Positions 6,184-13,755 of a DNA stretch of 15,019 nucleotides are shown here, one piece after another (within the stretch, counting starts at the first letter, position 1; each line of letters begins with the position of its first letter). The position numbers and the translations under genes are program-made. The notes beneath the pieces were generated by a model. It had not been told where the DNA came from and searched no databases. It was given only the letters and a program-made list of their open reading frames with translations. The DNA is from JALUUH01 sp964636675 (GTDB taxonomy: Bacteria; Pseudomonadota; Gammaproteobacteria; S012-40): positions 1 through 15,019 of the forward strand of contig CAZWUO010000077.1 of the NCBI GenBank assembly GCA_964636675.1, given 5' to 3'.

Positions 6184-7281
6184 GTGCTGACAAATGTTAA
6201 TAGCGGCAGCGAAAAAAATCTTGATCTAAATCAAGGCTCTAAGAGTCGAACGGCTCCCCACAGAGGATATGCTCCCTTGCAGGACACTTTTGGAAGAACA
6301 TTCGACTATGTGCGAATCGCCATAACGGAGAAGTGTAATCTTCGTTGCACCTATTGCATGCCTGAAGAAGGCGTCGATTTTAAAGACGGTGAACAAATTC
6401 TTTCTACGGATGAGATTCTCAGAGTTGTCGGAGTGTTGGGCCAAATGGGAGTCAAAAAAGTGCGGTTTACCGGTGGTGAGCCACTGGTAAGAAAAGACAT
6501 TATCCGGCTTGTAGAAGGCGCTGTGAATACACCCGGTATAAAAGCTGTTCATATGACCTCAAACGGTATTATTTTCCCAAAATATGCGCAAGCATTAAAG
6601 GATGCAGGTTTAACGGGTATCAATATAAGCTTGGATACCTTAGAGCCTAAAAAATTCAAAAAAATTACGCGCCGAGCTGGTGAAGATAAAGTACAAGAAA
6701 GTATTCGGCTCGCCATTAAGCTAGGATTTCCACGGGTTAAAATTAATAATGTGGTTATGCGAGGTTTTAATGACGACGAGTTAGATATTTTTACAGAATT
6801 AACAAAAGAGCTTCCCGTAACTGTGCGTTTTATTGAGTTTATGCCATTTGATGCGCATCAAATTTGGGAGACTGGAGAGTATTTTTTGAGTGCTGAGAGT
6901 ATGATTAAGCACTTAAAGCTGAGATATCCGAATATTGAACTGGCTTCTGGCACACGAACAGAGCATCATATTTTTCAGGTGCCAGGATATAAAGGGAAAA
7001 TAGCAATTATTCCAGCATTTACGCGTAGTTTGTGCGGAAACTGTTCGAGAATCCGTTTGACCGCAGATGGTGGAATTAGGAATTGTCTTTATTCTGATAA
7101 AGAATTTAGCTTGATGTCCCTGGTCAGGAGCGGTTGTAGTGATGAAGAAATTGTATCTGTGTTTAGACGTGCATTTCGGGAAAAGGCAAAAGACGGATTT
7201 GAATCAAAAAAACGCTCAGCGATGCAGGAGTCTGTGGTGAAGTTTTCTGGTCGCATTAGCATGACTCAAATTGGTGGTTAG
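6184..7281 (+). CDS. moaA: GTP 3',8-cyclase MoaA (radical SAM)
   Basis: MoaA, with MoaC, converts GTP into cyclic pyranopterin monophosphate, the first stage of molybdenum cofactor synthesis. From the GTG at 6184, which has GGGGG about 7 bases upstream, the protein has 365 residues; an in-frame GTG at 6163 lacks such a site. The radical-SAM cluster motif CNLRCTYC (Cys51, 55, 58) is followed by the SAM-binding FTGGEP (95-100). The C-terminal cluster ligands are CGNC and a third Cys (284, 287, 301), next to SRIRLTADG. The essential C-terminal Gly-Gly is present (SMTQIGG). About 30 polar residues precede the usual start of the family (TFGRTFDYVRI). It is the first of four moa genes on this strand, with a 329-base gap before moaC. 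Confidence 0.97.
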   Translation: MLTNVNSGSEKNLDLNQGSKSRTAPHRGYAPLQDTFGRTFDYVRIAITEKCNLRCTYCMPEEGVDFKDGEQILSTDEILRVVGVLGQMGVKKVRFTGGEPLVRKDIIRLVEGAVNTPGIKAVHMTSNGIIFPKYAQALKDAGLTGINISLDTLEPKKFKKITRRAGEDKVQESIRLAIKLGFPRVKINNVVMRGFNDDELDIFTELTKELPVTVRFIEFMPFDAHQIWETGEYFLSAESMIKHLKLRYPNIELASGTRTEHHIFQVPGYKGKIAIIPAFTRSLCGNCSRIRLTADGGIRNCLYSDKEFSLMSLVRSGCSDEEIVSVFRRAFREKAKDGFESKKRSAMQESVVKFSGRISMTQIGG

Positions 7282-7610
7282 TACGTCGCAAGATCTTAAT
7301 TAAGCTGCTTTTGTACTCGTGCGAGAGTATCCCGTATACATGGCAAAGGTTCTTGAGATTTGTGTGTTTTTCACTAAACCTAAGCGGATGTCGTTGACGG
7401 TTTCACTTTGCGAACCATGGTGTTAAGCGAATATATTCGATTTTGATAATCGGAATTGGCTTAAGGCAAGCCTGGCTCTATTCCATAATTTTTTGAAGAT
7501 ACTTATGCCTAAGTCGATAATATTCTTGGGTGTGATTTATTTAGAGATTCTTGAGAGAGACTTTCTTTCAGGAGCTAGTCATATAGAACTTTATTTTAAA
7601 GAGAGCCAAA
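7282..7610. other. Intergenic gap between moaA and moaC
   Basis: No gene was found in these 329 bases. A 10-base palindrome CTTAATTAAG (7295-7304) and a weak GGCTT/AAGCC hairpin in the middle are the only structures. No strong terminator follows moaA, so read-through into moaC is possible alongside a local promoter. Confidence 0.4.
7493..7521 (+). promoter_or_regulatory. Candidate promoter of moaCDE
   Basis: TTGAAG (7493-7498), a 17-base spacer and GATAAT (7516-7521, five of six) point at moaC, giving a leader of about 80 bases. The matches are fair, and the position explains the long gap after moaA. Confidence 0.35.
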
Positions 7611-8099
7611 ATGGATAATAAGCTTACACATTTTAATGCGTCCGGGGAGGCGCATATGGTGGATGTTGGCAGTAAAGAAATAACAACTCGGGAAGCTGTA
7701 ACTGAAGGTCGTATTTTCATGCTGCCTGAAACATTAAAGTTAATTATGGATGGAACACATAAAAAAGGTGACGTGTTAGGGATTGCAAGAACGGCGGGGA
7801 TAATGGGCGCAAAAAAAACCCCTGATCTAGTGCCTTTATGTCATCCGATATTACTGACCAATGTAGAACTCGATTTGACTCCTGAGCCGGATAAAAATTC
7901 AGTGCATTGTAGTTGCACGGTTCGGTGCAATGGACAGACTGGCGTTGAAATGGAAGCTCTTTGTGGCGCTCAAGTGGCGTTGCTGACGATATATGACATG
8001 TGTAAAGCTGTGGATCGTGGAATGCAGATTACAGGGGTTCAATTGATGGAGAAGTCGGGCGGGAAGTCCGGAACCTGGCGTCGTGATGAAGAGGCGTAG
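7611..8099 (+). CDS. moaC: Cyclic pyranopterin monophosphate synthase MoaC
   Basis: MoaC rearranges the MoaA product, 3',8-cyclo-7,8-dihydro-GTP, into cyclic pyranopterin monophosphate in the cytoplasm. The 162-residue length is normal. Family signatures are all present: MVDVGSKEITTREA (16-29), KKGDVLGIARTAGIMGAKKT (51-70), LCHP with the active-site His78, GVEMEALCGAQVA (111-123) and IYDMCKAVDRGM (127-138) with the catalytic Asp129 and Lys132. The ATG at 7611 is preceded by GAGAG 5 bases upstream. moaD follows after 6 bases, so the genes are in one operon. Confidence 0.97.
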   Translation: MDNKLTHFNASGEAHMVDVGSKEITTREAVTEGRIFMLPETLKLIMDGTHKKGDVLGIARTAGIMGAKKTPDLVPLCHPILLTNVELDLTPEPDKNSVHCSCTVRCNGQTGVEMEALCGAQVALLTIYDMCKAVDRGMQITGVQLMEKSGGKSGTWRRDEEA

Positions 8100-8105
8100 A
8101 GAAAC

Positions 8106-8336
8106 ATGAAAGTAGATATTAAATATTTTGCGAACATGCGCGAGATCATGGGGAAGGCTGAAGACTCGGTTGAGCTTGATGCCGGTGCTACGATTGTTGA
8201 TATGTGGCAAAAAATTTCGAGTGATCCGTTGCCTGAAAATACTTTAATTGCAGTCAATATGGAGTATACAGATAACACACATGTGTTAAGAGATGGTGAT
8301 GAAGTCGGTTTCTTTCCGCCAGTAACGGGAGGATAG
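8106..8336 (+). CDS. moaD: Molybdopterin synthase small subunit MoaD
   Basis: MoaD is the ubiquitin-like sulfur carrier of molybdopterin synthase. The 76-residue protein opens with the beta-strand MKVDIKYFANMRE and ends GFFPPVTGG, the conserved tail whose last Gly becomes the thiocarboxylate. It would be adenylated by the MoeB-like enzyme encoded at 3609-4472 and would insert its tail into MoaE. It starts 6 bases after moaC stops and ends 2 bases before moaE starts. Confidence 0.95.
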   Translation: MKVDIKYFANMREIMGKAEDSVELDAGATIVDMWQKISSDPLPENTLIAVNMEYTDNTHVLRDGDEVGFFPPVTGG

Positions 8337-8338
8337 AC

Positions 8339-8809
8339 TTGAAAGTCGTTATTACTGATCAGTCTTTTGATCCATGGATGGAAATGGCTAAGTATCAAGA
8401 GTCTTATCTTGAAAAAGGCAAACACGGGGGCACTGTTGCTTTTATTGGCACTATGCGAGATTTTAATGAAGGTGTTGAAGATATTTCGGCGATGTATCTA
8501 GATCACTACCCAGGGATGACAGAAAAACATATTGAACGGATTTGTACCGAGGCGATGGAAGAATGGGATGTGATTGATGCATTTGTTATTCATCGTGTCG
8601 GTGAAATTAAGCCAGATGAAGCGATAGTGCTTGTAGGTGTTTGGTCAAAGCATCGTGCAATGGCTTTTGATGCTTCGCGGTTTATTATTAATGATTTAAA
8701 ACATCGGGCGCCGTTTTGGAAACGCGAGACTAGGCCAGAAGGAGAGGCTTGGGTTCAAGGTAACAGCACGGATGTCAATGCTGCGATAATTAATAAGAAT
8801 AAATCTTAG
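8339..8809 (+). CDS. moaE: Molybdopterin synthase large subunit MoaE
   Basis: MoaE, with thiocarboxylated MoaD, converts cyclic pyranopterin monophosphate to molybdopterin. The 156 residues match the family's normal length. Key motifs are GTMRDFNEG (37-45), LDHYPGM (54-60), IHRVGEI (84-90), KHRAMAFDA (104-112) and LKHRAPFWKRE (120-130) with the two active-site lysines, 121 and 128. The start is a TTG, supported by a strong GGGAGGA (8327-8333) 5 bases upstream. That ribosome site is formed by the final Gly-Gly codons of moaD, so translation of the two subunits is probably coupled. Confidence 0.96.
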   Translation: MKVVITDQSFDPWMEMAKYQESYLEKGKHGGTVAFIGTMRDFNEGVEDISAMYLDHYPGMTEKHIERICTEAMEEWDVIDAFVIHRVGEIKPDEAIVLVGVWSKHRAMAFDASRFIINDLKHRAPFWKRETRPEGEAWVQGNSTDVNAAIINKNKS

Positions 8810-8815
8810 AGCAGA

Positions 8816-8847
8816 TAAGCCCCTTTCTCATTAGAAGGGAAGGCTTA
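8816..8847 (+). terminator. Weak hairpin after moaE
   Basis: TAAGCC (8816-8821) pairs with GGCTTA (8842-8847), with an inner CCTT/AAGG pairing and a small bulge, 6 bases after the moaE stop. The following bases are AT-rich but lack a T-run, so termination would be inefficient or factor-dependent. Confidence 0.4.
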
Positions 8848-8848
8848 A

Positions 8849-8877
8849 TTGGTAAAAATTCAATCAGTATCTATCAG
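8849..8877 (+). promoter_or_regulatory. Candidate promoter of the beta-barrel/hydrolase pair
   Basis: TTGGTA (8849-8854), a 17-base spacer and TATCAG (8872-8877) give four of six matches in each box. The predicted start near 8885 would favour a downstream start codon (8905 or 8944) for the next gene. Confidence 0.3.
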
Positions 8878-8917
8878 GGTGTGAGAGCACCTTTTGTTAT
8901 TACTATGTTCACACCCT
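8876..8917. repeat. 9-base inverted repeat AGGGTGTGA/TCACACCCT at the start of the next gene
   Basis: The arms are at 8876-8884 and 8909-8917 with 24 bases between them. The left arm overlaps the predicted -10 edge and transcript start. The right arm begins 2 bases after an in-frame ATG (8905-8907). It may be an operator or a leader hairpin, or coincidence. Confidence 0.35.
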
Positions 8918-8943
8918 TCAAAAAAAATATCTCACAGATTGCG

Positions 8944-9759
8944 ATGAAAAAATTCATGTTGTTTGTTTTTGCAATAATGCTTTCTGCTGCCTGTTATTCT
9001 GGGTTTGCTGATGACCTTGTTCGGTCTTCAGAGGACTCTAGGCAAGCATTTCAGCACTACACACAGTTTTCAATGGCGGGAAATTTTGTACAGTTAGTTG
9101 ATGAGTTAGTTATTCCCGTTCGCCATCAAGGTGCGAGTGGAGAAGTATTTATTAACTACGTGGCTGAAGATAGCATCGATAAATGGAATATTGGAATGCA
9201 GTTCGGATACGGGGATGCTAATAGTCGAATTGGGACGGACGCTGATCTATACAATGCATATGTCAACATTTCCTGGGCGAGGCATGCTGCGTACTTAGGG
9301 AATCTCGAAGAAGTTTCTTTATTTGCTGGTGCGTTTGTTCAGGCGGGAGGCAAATATCAGTTTTACCCAGAAATCGATGAGTCACATTTATATTGGATAA
9401 TGCAATATGCACTGGGTTTGCATTTAGACTTTGAGTTGCCTATGCAGCAAGATCGTCGATTTAATTGGCGAATCAGACTTCCTATTGTATCAGGATTATC
9501 CCGCCCGCTAAATAATCAATTATATAATAACGATGAGTCGGATATTGCGATTATGTTGCAACGAATGAATGAGAATATTACATTGGTTTTTCCCAATCAG
9601 TATCTTATGTTAGAAAGCTTGCTAACTTTTGAATACCGGTTATCAAAAACATGGAAGCAACATATTGGTTATAAACTTGAATACGAGCAAAATAATGATT
9701 TTGCAGAGTTTCAACAAATCAAGCATGGCGTTTTTTTTGGTGTGAGTAAAGTTTGGTGA
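8944..9759 (+). CDS. Predicted outer-membrane beta-barrel protein, unknown function
   Basis: From the ATG at 8944 the protein has 271 residues and begins with a clear signal peptide (MKKFMLFVFAIMLSA, cleavage near GFA/DD). In-frame starts at 8881 (GTG) and 8905 (ATG) would give longer N-termini; none has a strong ribosome site. The mature part is rich in alternating polar and aromatic strands separated by acidic turns, for example FINYVAEDSIDKWNIGMQFG and WRIRLPIVSG. It ends HGVFFGVSKVW, an aromatic terminal residue with alternating hydrophobics as seen in BAM-assembled barrels. About 8-10 strands are plausible. I do not recognise a named family; a DUF3187-like or similar barrel is possible but unproven. 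The next gene overlaps its stop codon. Confidence 0.65.
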   Translation: MKKFMLFVFAIMLSAACYSGFADDLVRSSEDSRQAFQHYTQFSMAGNFVQLVDELVIPVRHQGASGEVFINYVAEDSIDKWNIGMQFGYGDANSRIGTDADLYNAYVNISWARHAAYLGNLEEVSLFAGAFVQAGGKYQFYPEIDESHLYWIMQYALGLHLDFELPMQQDRRFNWRIRLPIVSGLSRPLNNQLYNNDESDIAIMLQRMNENITLVFPNQYLMLESLLTFEYRLSKTWKQHIGYKLEYEQNNDFAEFQQIKHGVFFGVSKVW

Positions 9760-10862
9760 GAATTTCCTTTCGAATTATTGTTATTCTTTTGCTTGCGGCT
9801 CAGTTTGCCTGTGTGTCAGACAACGATTTAAAAATAGAGCTCAATATGACGCCAACGGAGCAGAATGATGGGTGGGAGATCGAGTCTCCAACTGTTGCTG
9901 GTCTAGATGTTACGAAGTTGAATGCGCTTTACGAGGAAGTGTTTTCGGAGCAAGACTTCATTATGGCTTACAGTTTTTTGGTTGTGAGAAACGATAAGCT
10001 TGTAGCCGAGGGTTATACCAAAGATCTTGCAGATATCAACAGACTTGTGCAAATTGAGTCTGTTACCAAAAGCGTATTGTCTTTAGTGTTTGGTATTTTT
10101 CTCGATGAAAATCCAGGTATTATTGCGAGTATATTGGATCCAATAAAACCAGAATACATAGGTAAGGATCATTTTGACGGTGTTCAGGAGAAACAATTAA
10201 TTACCATTGAAAACCTGCTGACAATGCGGTCTGGTTTGGCTTTTGATAATGGGTCAGATACAAAAAAAATGATATTAAGCACCAGTCAAAAAATGCCACA
10301 GTATATTTTAAGTCGATCTTTGCAATATGATCCTGGTTCTACATTTAATTTTAGCGATGGAGACGCGCAGCTCGTAGCGGATATCTTATTCAAGCTGATT
10401 CCTAGTAGTGGGTTGGATTTTGATAGCTACATATATGAAAAACTGCTTAAACCGTTGGAGATAGAAGACTTTATTTGGGAAAAGCACGCATGGGATACAG
10501 CACGGCCTTTGGGGGCATTTGGCTTGTATTTAAAGCCAAGAGATTTAGCAAAATTAGGGAGGCTTGTGTTAAATCGCGGCGAATGGAATGGAGTTCAAGT
10601 CGTCCCTGAGCAGTGGGTTATTGATGCCACAAGTTCACAAGTCGCTGTAGACGAGGGTGGTTATGGCTATTTTTGGTGGGTTCGAAACTTCGGGGTTATG
10701 GCATATGGAGAAGGTGGCCAGGTTGTTTACATCGTGCCTGATCGTGAGCTGGTTATTGTTATGACGGCTAATCCTTTTTCTGAGGGATTTGGCATAAGTA
10801 AAGAAAAAATTGAGAGTGTTGTTACGCGAGTTATTGCAGCAATTGATGATGAGAGTAGTTAA
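9756..10862 (+). CDS. Exported serine hydrolase, beta-lactamase (PF00144-type) fold, with Tyr-to-Phe change
   Basis: The GTG at 9756 overlaps the preceding stop by four bases (GTGA), giving 368 residues. An N-terminal hydrophobic segment (IIVILLLAAQFAC) suggests export; the Cys has a non-standard lipobox, so lipidation is doubtful. The fold of class C beta-lactamases, penicillin-binding-protein-like peptidases and esterases is evident: SxxK as SVTK (Ser102, Lys105), NLLTMRSGL (153-161), PGSTFNFSDGDAQL (193-206), PRDLAKLGRLVL (261-272) and GEGGQVVYIVPD (318-329). The second catalytic element is normally Tyr in a YxN/YSxG motif, here Phe199 (codon 10350-10352, TTT), so activity may be altered or lost. 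The substrate is unknown. It is probably co-expressed with the barrel protein. Confidence 0.85.
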   Translation: MRISFRIIVILLLAAQFACVSDNDLKIELNMTPTEQNDGWEIESPTVAGLDVTKLNALYEEVFSEQDFIMAYSFLVVRNDKLVAEGYTKDLADINRLVQIESVTKSVLSLVFGIFLDENPGIIASILDPIKPEYIGKDHFDGVQEKQLITIENLLTMRSGLAFDNGSDTKKMILSTSQKMPQYILSRSLQYDPGSTFNFSDGDAQLVADILFKLIPSSGLDFDSYIYEKLLKPLEIEDFIWEKHAWDTARPLGAFGLYLKPRDLAKLGRLVLNRGEWNGVQVVPEQWVIDATSSQVAVDEGGYGYFWWVRNFGVMAYGEGGQVVYIVPDRELVIVMTANPFSEGFGISKEKIESVVTRVIAAIDDESS

Positions 10863-10906
10863 GTTTTTCTGCAATGAGCGTTTTTTATTATAGCCCCGAG
10901 TGCATG

Positions 10907-10923
10907 GCCAAAATAGCTTTGGC
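10907..10923 (+). terminator. Small hairpin after the hydrolase gene
   Basis: GCCAAA (10907-10912) pairs with TTTGGC (10918-10923) around a 5-base loop, 44 bases past the hydrolase stop. There is no adjacent T-run, so it is a weak terminator candidate at best. Confidence 0.25.
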
Positions 10924-11053
10924 AGGCTTCAGAATTAAAAATTGTTTTCATATAGAAGCAGCGTGTAGTCAAAAAAATTTACCCGCCATGAACTGATAGC
11001 ATCCATGTAGTGCTAGCTACTCATGATCTTTCATTTGTGAGCAAAGGCGCAAA

Positions 11054-11104
11054 ATGACAGAAAAATCGCGATTAATGAGGTTCTGGCTAGAAATATCCTT
11101 TTAA
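11054..11104 (+). CDS. Possible 16-residue peptide
   Basis: ATG at 11054 with a good ribosome site (AAAGG, 6-base spacer) opens a 16-codon frame ending at TAA. It is too short to judge by composition and has no known counterpart that I recognise. It is listed only because the ribosome site is better than those of most frames in the gap. Confidence 0.12.
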   Translation: MTEKSRLMRFWLEISF

Positions 11105-11334
11105 GTGTGCCTGCTATTATCTTTTGAAAAACGTGATCTAGTTCGCGTTTCTTTCATGAAGCTGAGGGAGATTATACGTTATGCTGAGTCTTATTTATTG
11201 TCGTATTTTTACTAATTTCTAGTGGTCAAATGTTTGTTGGAAAGCATTCTCGATTCTTTTTAACTCATTGTTTTTTTTAACATTAGAGTTTTCTAAGGTG
11301 TAGGTTTTGGGTTTGTGCACCTTGCCTGTGATTA

Positions 11335-11343
11335 TGGTATAGT
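11335..11343 (+). promoter_or_regulatory. Candidate extended -10 promoter of the lipoprotein gene
   Basis: TGG followed by TATAGT (11338-11343) fits an extended -10 element; no good -35 lies upstream. The transcript would start near 11350, giving a leader of about 73 bases to the GTG at 11423. This would exclude the in-frame GTG at 11315 as the start. Confidence 0.35.
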
Positions 11344-11422
11344 GCGTTCTGTTTTAGTCAGGTATTTGGACAAATTTAATGATGGCAGCATCGATAGACT
11401 GCTAAATTACGTGAGGTCTAGT

Positions 11423-13594
11423 GTGGTTACAAGGATTTTTCTCATAATAATATTGCTTGCTTGGCTTGCAGGACTGTCGGGGTGCTCGTGCTCAAAACGA
11501 GGTGCTCCACCGGAGCCTGAGGCACCAGGGTTGTACATTAGTGGAGCTGAGGTAAACGAAGGGATTGATGATGGCGTTACCTTGCTCAAATTTCAAGTTC
11601 GTTTATCTCCTAAAAGAACAGAAACAGTGACTGTTGATTATGCTTCTATCGACACTTCCTCGACAGAATTGCTTACCGATTTAATTGAATTAGGTAATGA
11701 ACTTGGTGTTGTTGAGGCTATCCCTCTAGGTAAAGCTGCTCAGTATGTTGCGATTGCTGGCCAAGACTTTCTACAAAAAGAACCCGAAACATTGATATTT
11801 GAGCCTGGTGAGCAAGAAAAAACACTTGAGTTTGAAATTATAGGTGATGAGACTTACGAAAAAAATGAGCTACTTGGCGTGCGGATTTCGAACGCGACAA
11901 ATGCAGATATAATTAGAAATATTGGGATCGGTATCATTCTTAATGACGATGATTTACCGATTGCTAGAATGACAATAAGTGAGGGTGCCGAGGTTGTTTT
12001 AGCTGAAGAATTCGGAAAAAAAACGAGTTTTGATATTACGTTAGAAGGCGATAGCGCCGTCGATGCGGTTGTGAGTTTGACGGTGAGTGGGTCGCCGGAA
12101 GTGTTCAATCATGCGGATGTCATTGGCGACTTCCGAATCTCTGATGAACAAGGGATGGTCTATGGAAAATTTGCGCCGATTACGATTCCTGCATTTGTAA
12201 CATCAATGAAGTTTACGATAGAAGTGATAGATGATGGCTATGCTGAGGATAATGAGCAGATCAGTATGTCTATTGCTGCATCATCAGATGTCATTGTACA
12301 TAATACGCTTAGGTTTTTTGACGCATCCATCAGTGAGAATGATCTGGTTGATTATAATGTTATGCGCCGGCCCATTAATGATTCAGGTCAATTTCAATCA
12401 CTAAAATATGTTGAGCAGATTGATCCTGCTCTCGAGTCGCGCTTAGATCATAAGCTTGGTCGTGATGCGGATACTTCATTGGTGAAAGTGGGTGCTGGTT
12501 TGCACGGGTTTGATTTCACTAAGTTAGATGAAAATGGCAATGCGTTAGCGGATAGTGCGAGTTCATGGAATTGTGTTAGGGATAATTTTACTGGTTTGAT
12601 TTGGGAGGTGAAGCAGGGCGGTGATATCGGCATTAGAGCTAGCGCGCAAAATTTTCACTGGTATGATCCGGACCCGAAAAGGAATGCTGGGGGCGCAGGT
12701 AAGCAAGGTAGTCTGGAATGTGGCTTATCTGATCCCCAAAAAAATATTACCATCTGTGATACGCAGTTTTTTATCGCAGAAATGAATCGCACTAAGATGT
12801 GTGGTATGACCGGTTGGCGATTACCAGGGATTGGCGAGTTAAGAAGCATAGCCGTTTATCGAAAAATTATTTTAGATAATGGTGCGTTTTCTATTGATCG
12901 CGATTACTTCCCGAATGTGTCTCTCGGCGATAATTATCTCTCTGATACGACAGTACAAGGTTCTAACGGAAGCGAGATATGGGCTATGAATATTCTCTCT
13001 GGTGTTAATGAAGGTGCGGAGTTAAAAACTTTGAACTCGGCTACTCTGCAGGCTGCTCGCTTGGTGAATTCGGCGGGTCATGCTCGTACATCGGGTGGCA
13101 GTATTTGTGCGGATGATCTTGGTATTGATGTATTGGCGTCTACGCCGACCGATCGCTTCACTTTAGACGATGCGGATAGTGAAGTTGTAACGGATCAACT
13201 GACAGGTCTAATGTGGATGCGTTGTGAATTAGGCTATAACTGGAATTCTTTTGAGAGAGCTTGTTCGCTCGACCTTGCTCAGCAGCAAAAATACGGTTTT
13301 ATCGAAGCGTTACGTGCTGTGGACGTTGCGAACAATGCGAGCGTTAGCGGATACTCAGATTGGCGTATGCCTAATATCAAGGAGCTGAGTTCAATCATTG
13401 AATATAAATGTTCTTCTCCAGCCATGAATGTAGAAATATTTAGTGGAGCACAAACCAGTGCAGTTTGGACTAATACGCCAATAGATGATTATTTTGATGG
13501 ACTGCAAGCATGGGGTGTTCAATTCGCGAATGGTAGTCCAAACTTGATTAATGTTGGGGATGAAATTAATGTGCGATTAGTACGTGATCCTTAG
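11423..13594 (+). CDS. Lipoprotein with two Calx-beta-like and two DUF1566/Lcl_C-like domains
   Basis: The GTG at 11423 has GAGG 6 bases upstream and gives a textbook lipoprotein signal: VVTRIFLIIILLAW then lipobox LSGC with Cys21. An in-frame GTG at 11315 would place 36 unrelated residues ahead of it. The 723-residue protein has two Calx-beta-like modules (about 38-175 and 183-306), with acidic strand ends such as EIIGDETYEKNE and EVIDDGYAEDNE that may bind calcium. Two DUF1566/Lcl_C-like modules follow (about 385-552 and 580-723), each with a TGLxW motif (390-394, 594-598) and a WRxPxIxEL motif (464-473, 646-655). Six or more cysteines in the C-terminal half may form disulfides. It is probably a surface or periplasmic binding or adhesion protein; the exact role is unknown. 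It is a lone gene, ended by the terminator at 13694. Confidence 0.82.
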   Translation: MVTRIFLIIILLAWLAGLSGCSCSKRGAPPEPEAPGLYISGAEVNEGIDDGVTLLKFQVRLSPKRTETVTVDYASIDTSSTELLTDLIELGNELGVVEAIPLGKAAQYVAIAGQDFLQKEPETLIFEPGEQEKTLEFEIIGDETYEKNELLGVRISNATNADIIRNIGIGIILNDDDLPIARMTISEGAEVVLAEEFGKKTSFDITLEGDSAVDAVVSLTVSGSPEVFNHADVIGDFRISDEQGMVYGKFAPITIPAFVTSMKFTIEVIDDGYAEDNEQISMSIAASSDVIVHNTLRFFDASISENDLVDYNVMRRPINDSGQFQSLKYVEQIDPALESRLDHKLGRDADTSLVKVGAGLHGFDFTKLDENGNALADSASSWNCVRDNFTGLIWEVKQGGDIGIRASAQNFHWYDPDPKRNAGGAGKQGSLECGLSDPQKNITICDTQFFIAEMNRTKMCGMTGWRLPGIGELRSIAVYRKIILDNGAFSIDRDYFPNVSLGDNYLSDTTVQGSNGSEIWAMNILSGVNEGAELKTLNSATLQAARLVNSAGHARTSGGSICADDLGIDVLASTPTDRFTLDDADSEVVTDQLTGLMWMRCELGYNWNSFERACSLDLAQQQKYGFIEALRAVDVANNASVSGYSDWRMPNIKELSSIIEYKCSSPAMNVEIFSGAQTSAVWTNTPIDDYFDGLQAWGVQFANGSPNLINVGDEINVRLVRDP

Positions 13595-13693
13595 GCAAGC
13601 CTATACCCGTGTGTTATTGACCGAATGCAGCGCGCCTATGGTGTGTACTCACTGAGAAGTTCGTGAGGGTAAGTTAAGTTTAAGAGAATAAAT

Positions 13694-13732
13694 AAAAAGG
13701 CGCTTAGAAAAACCTAAGCGCCTTTTTTTTTT
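13694..13732. terminator. Strong bidirectional intrinsic terminator
   Basis: A 14-bp perfect stem (13694-13707 with 13714-13727), GC-rich in its middle (GGCGCTTAG/CTAAGCGCC), closes a 6-base loop. It is followed by T's to 13732 on the plus strand and by a five-U run on the minus strand. It separates the converging lipoprotein and SAH hydrolase genes and should stop both transcripts. Confidence 0.93.
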
Positions 13733-13755
13733 ATATGCACTAATAAAGAAGCTGA

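Larger units (their letters stand above)
10863..11422. other. Intergenic region ahead of the Calx-beta lipoprotein
   Basis: No normal gene is visible in these 560 bases, which are AT-rich with several T-runs. Two small frames exist: 30 codons at 10904-10996 without a ribosome site, and 16 codons at 11054-11104 (MTEKSRLMRFWLEISF) with AAAGG 6 bases upstream. Neither is recognisable. A promoter candidate at the right end is listed separately. Confidence 0.4.

Noticed and set aside
7312..7320. A second copy of TGTACTCGT, the outer arm of the 39-bp palindrome, after moaA.
   Set aside because: A nine-base match is not rare enough in 15 kb, and the facing arm is only a partial, displaced match, so it is not called as a second operator.
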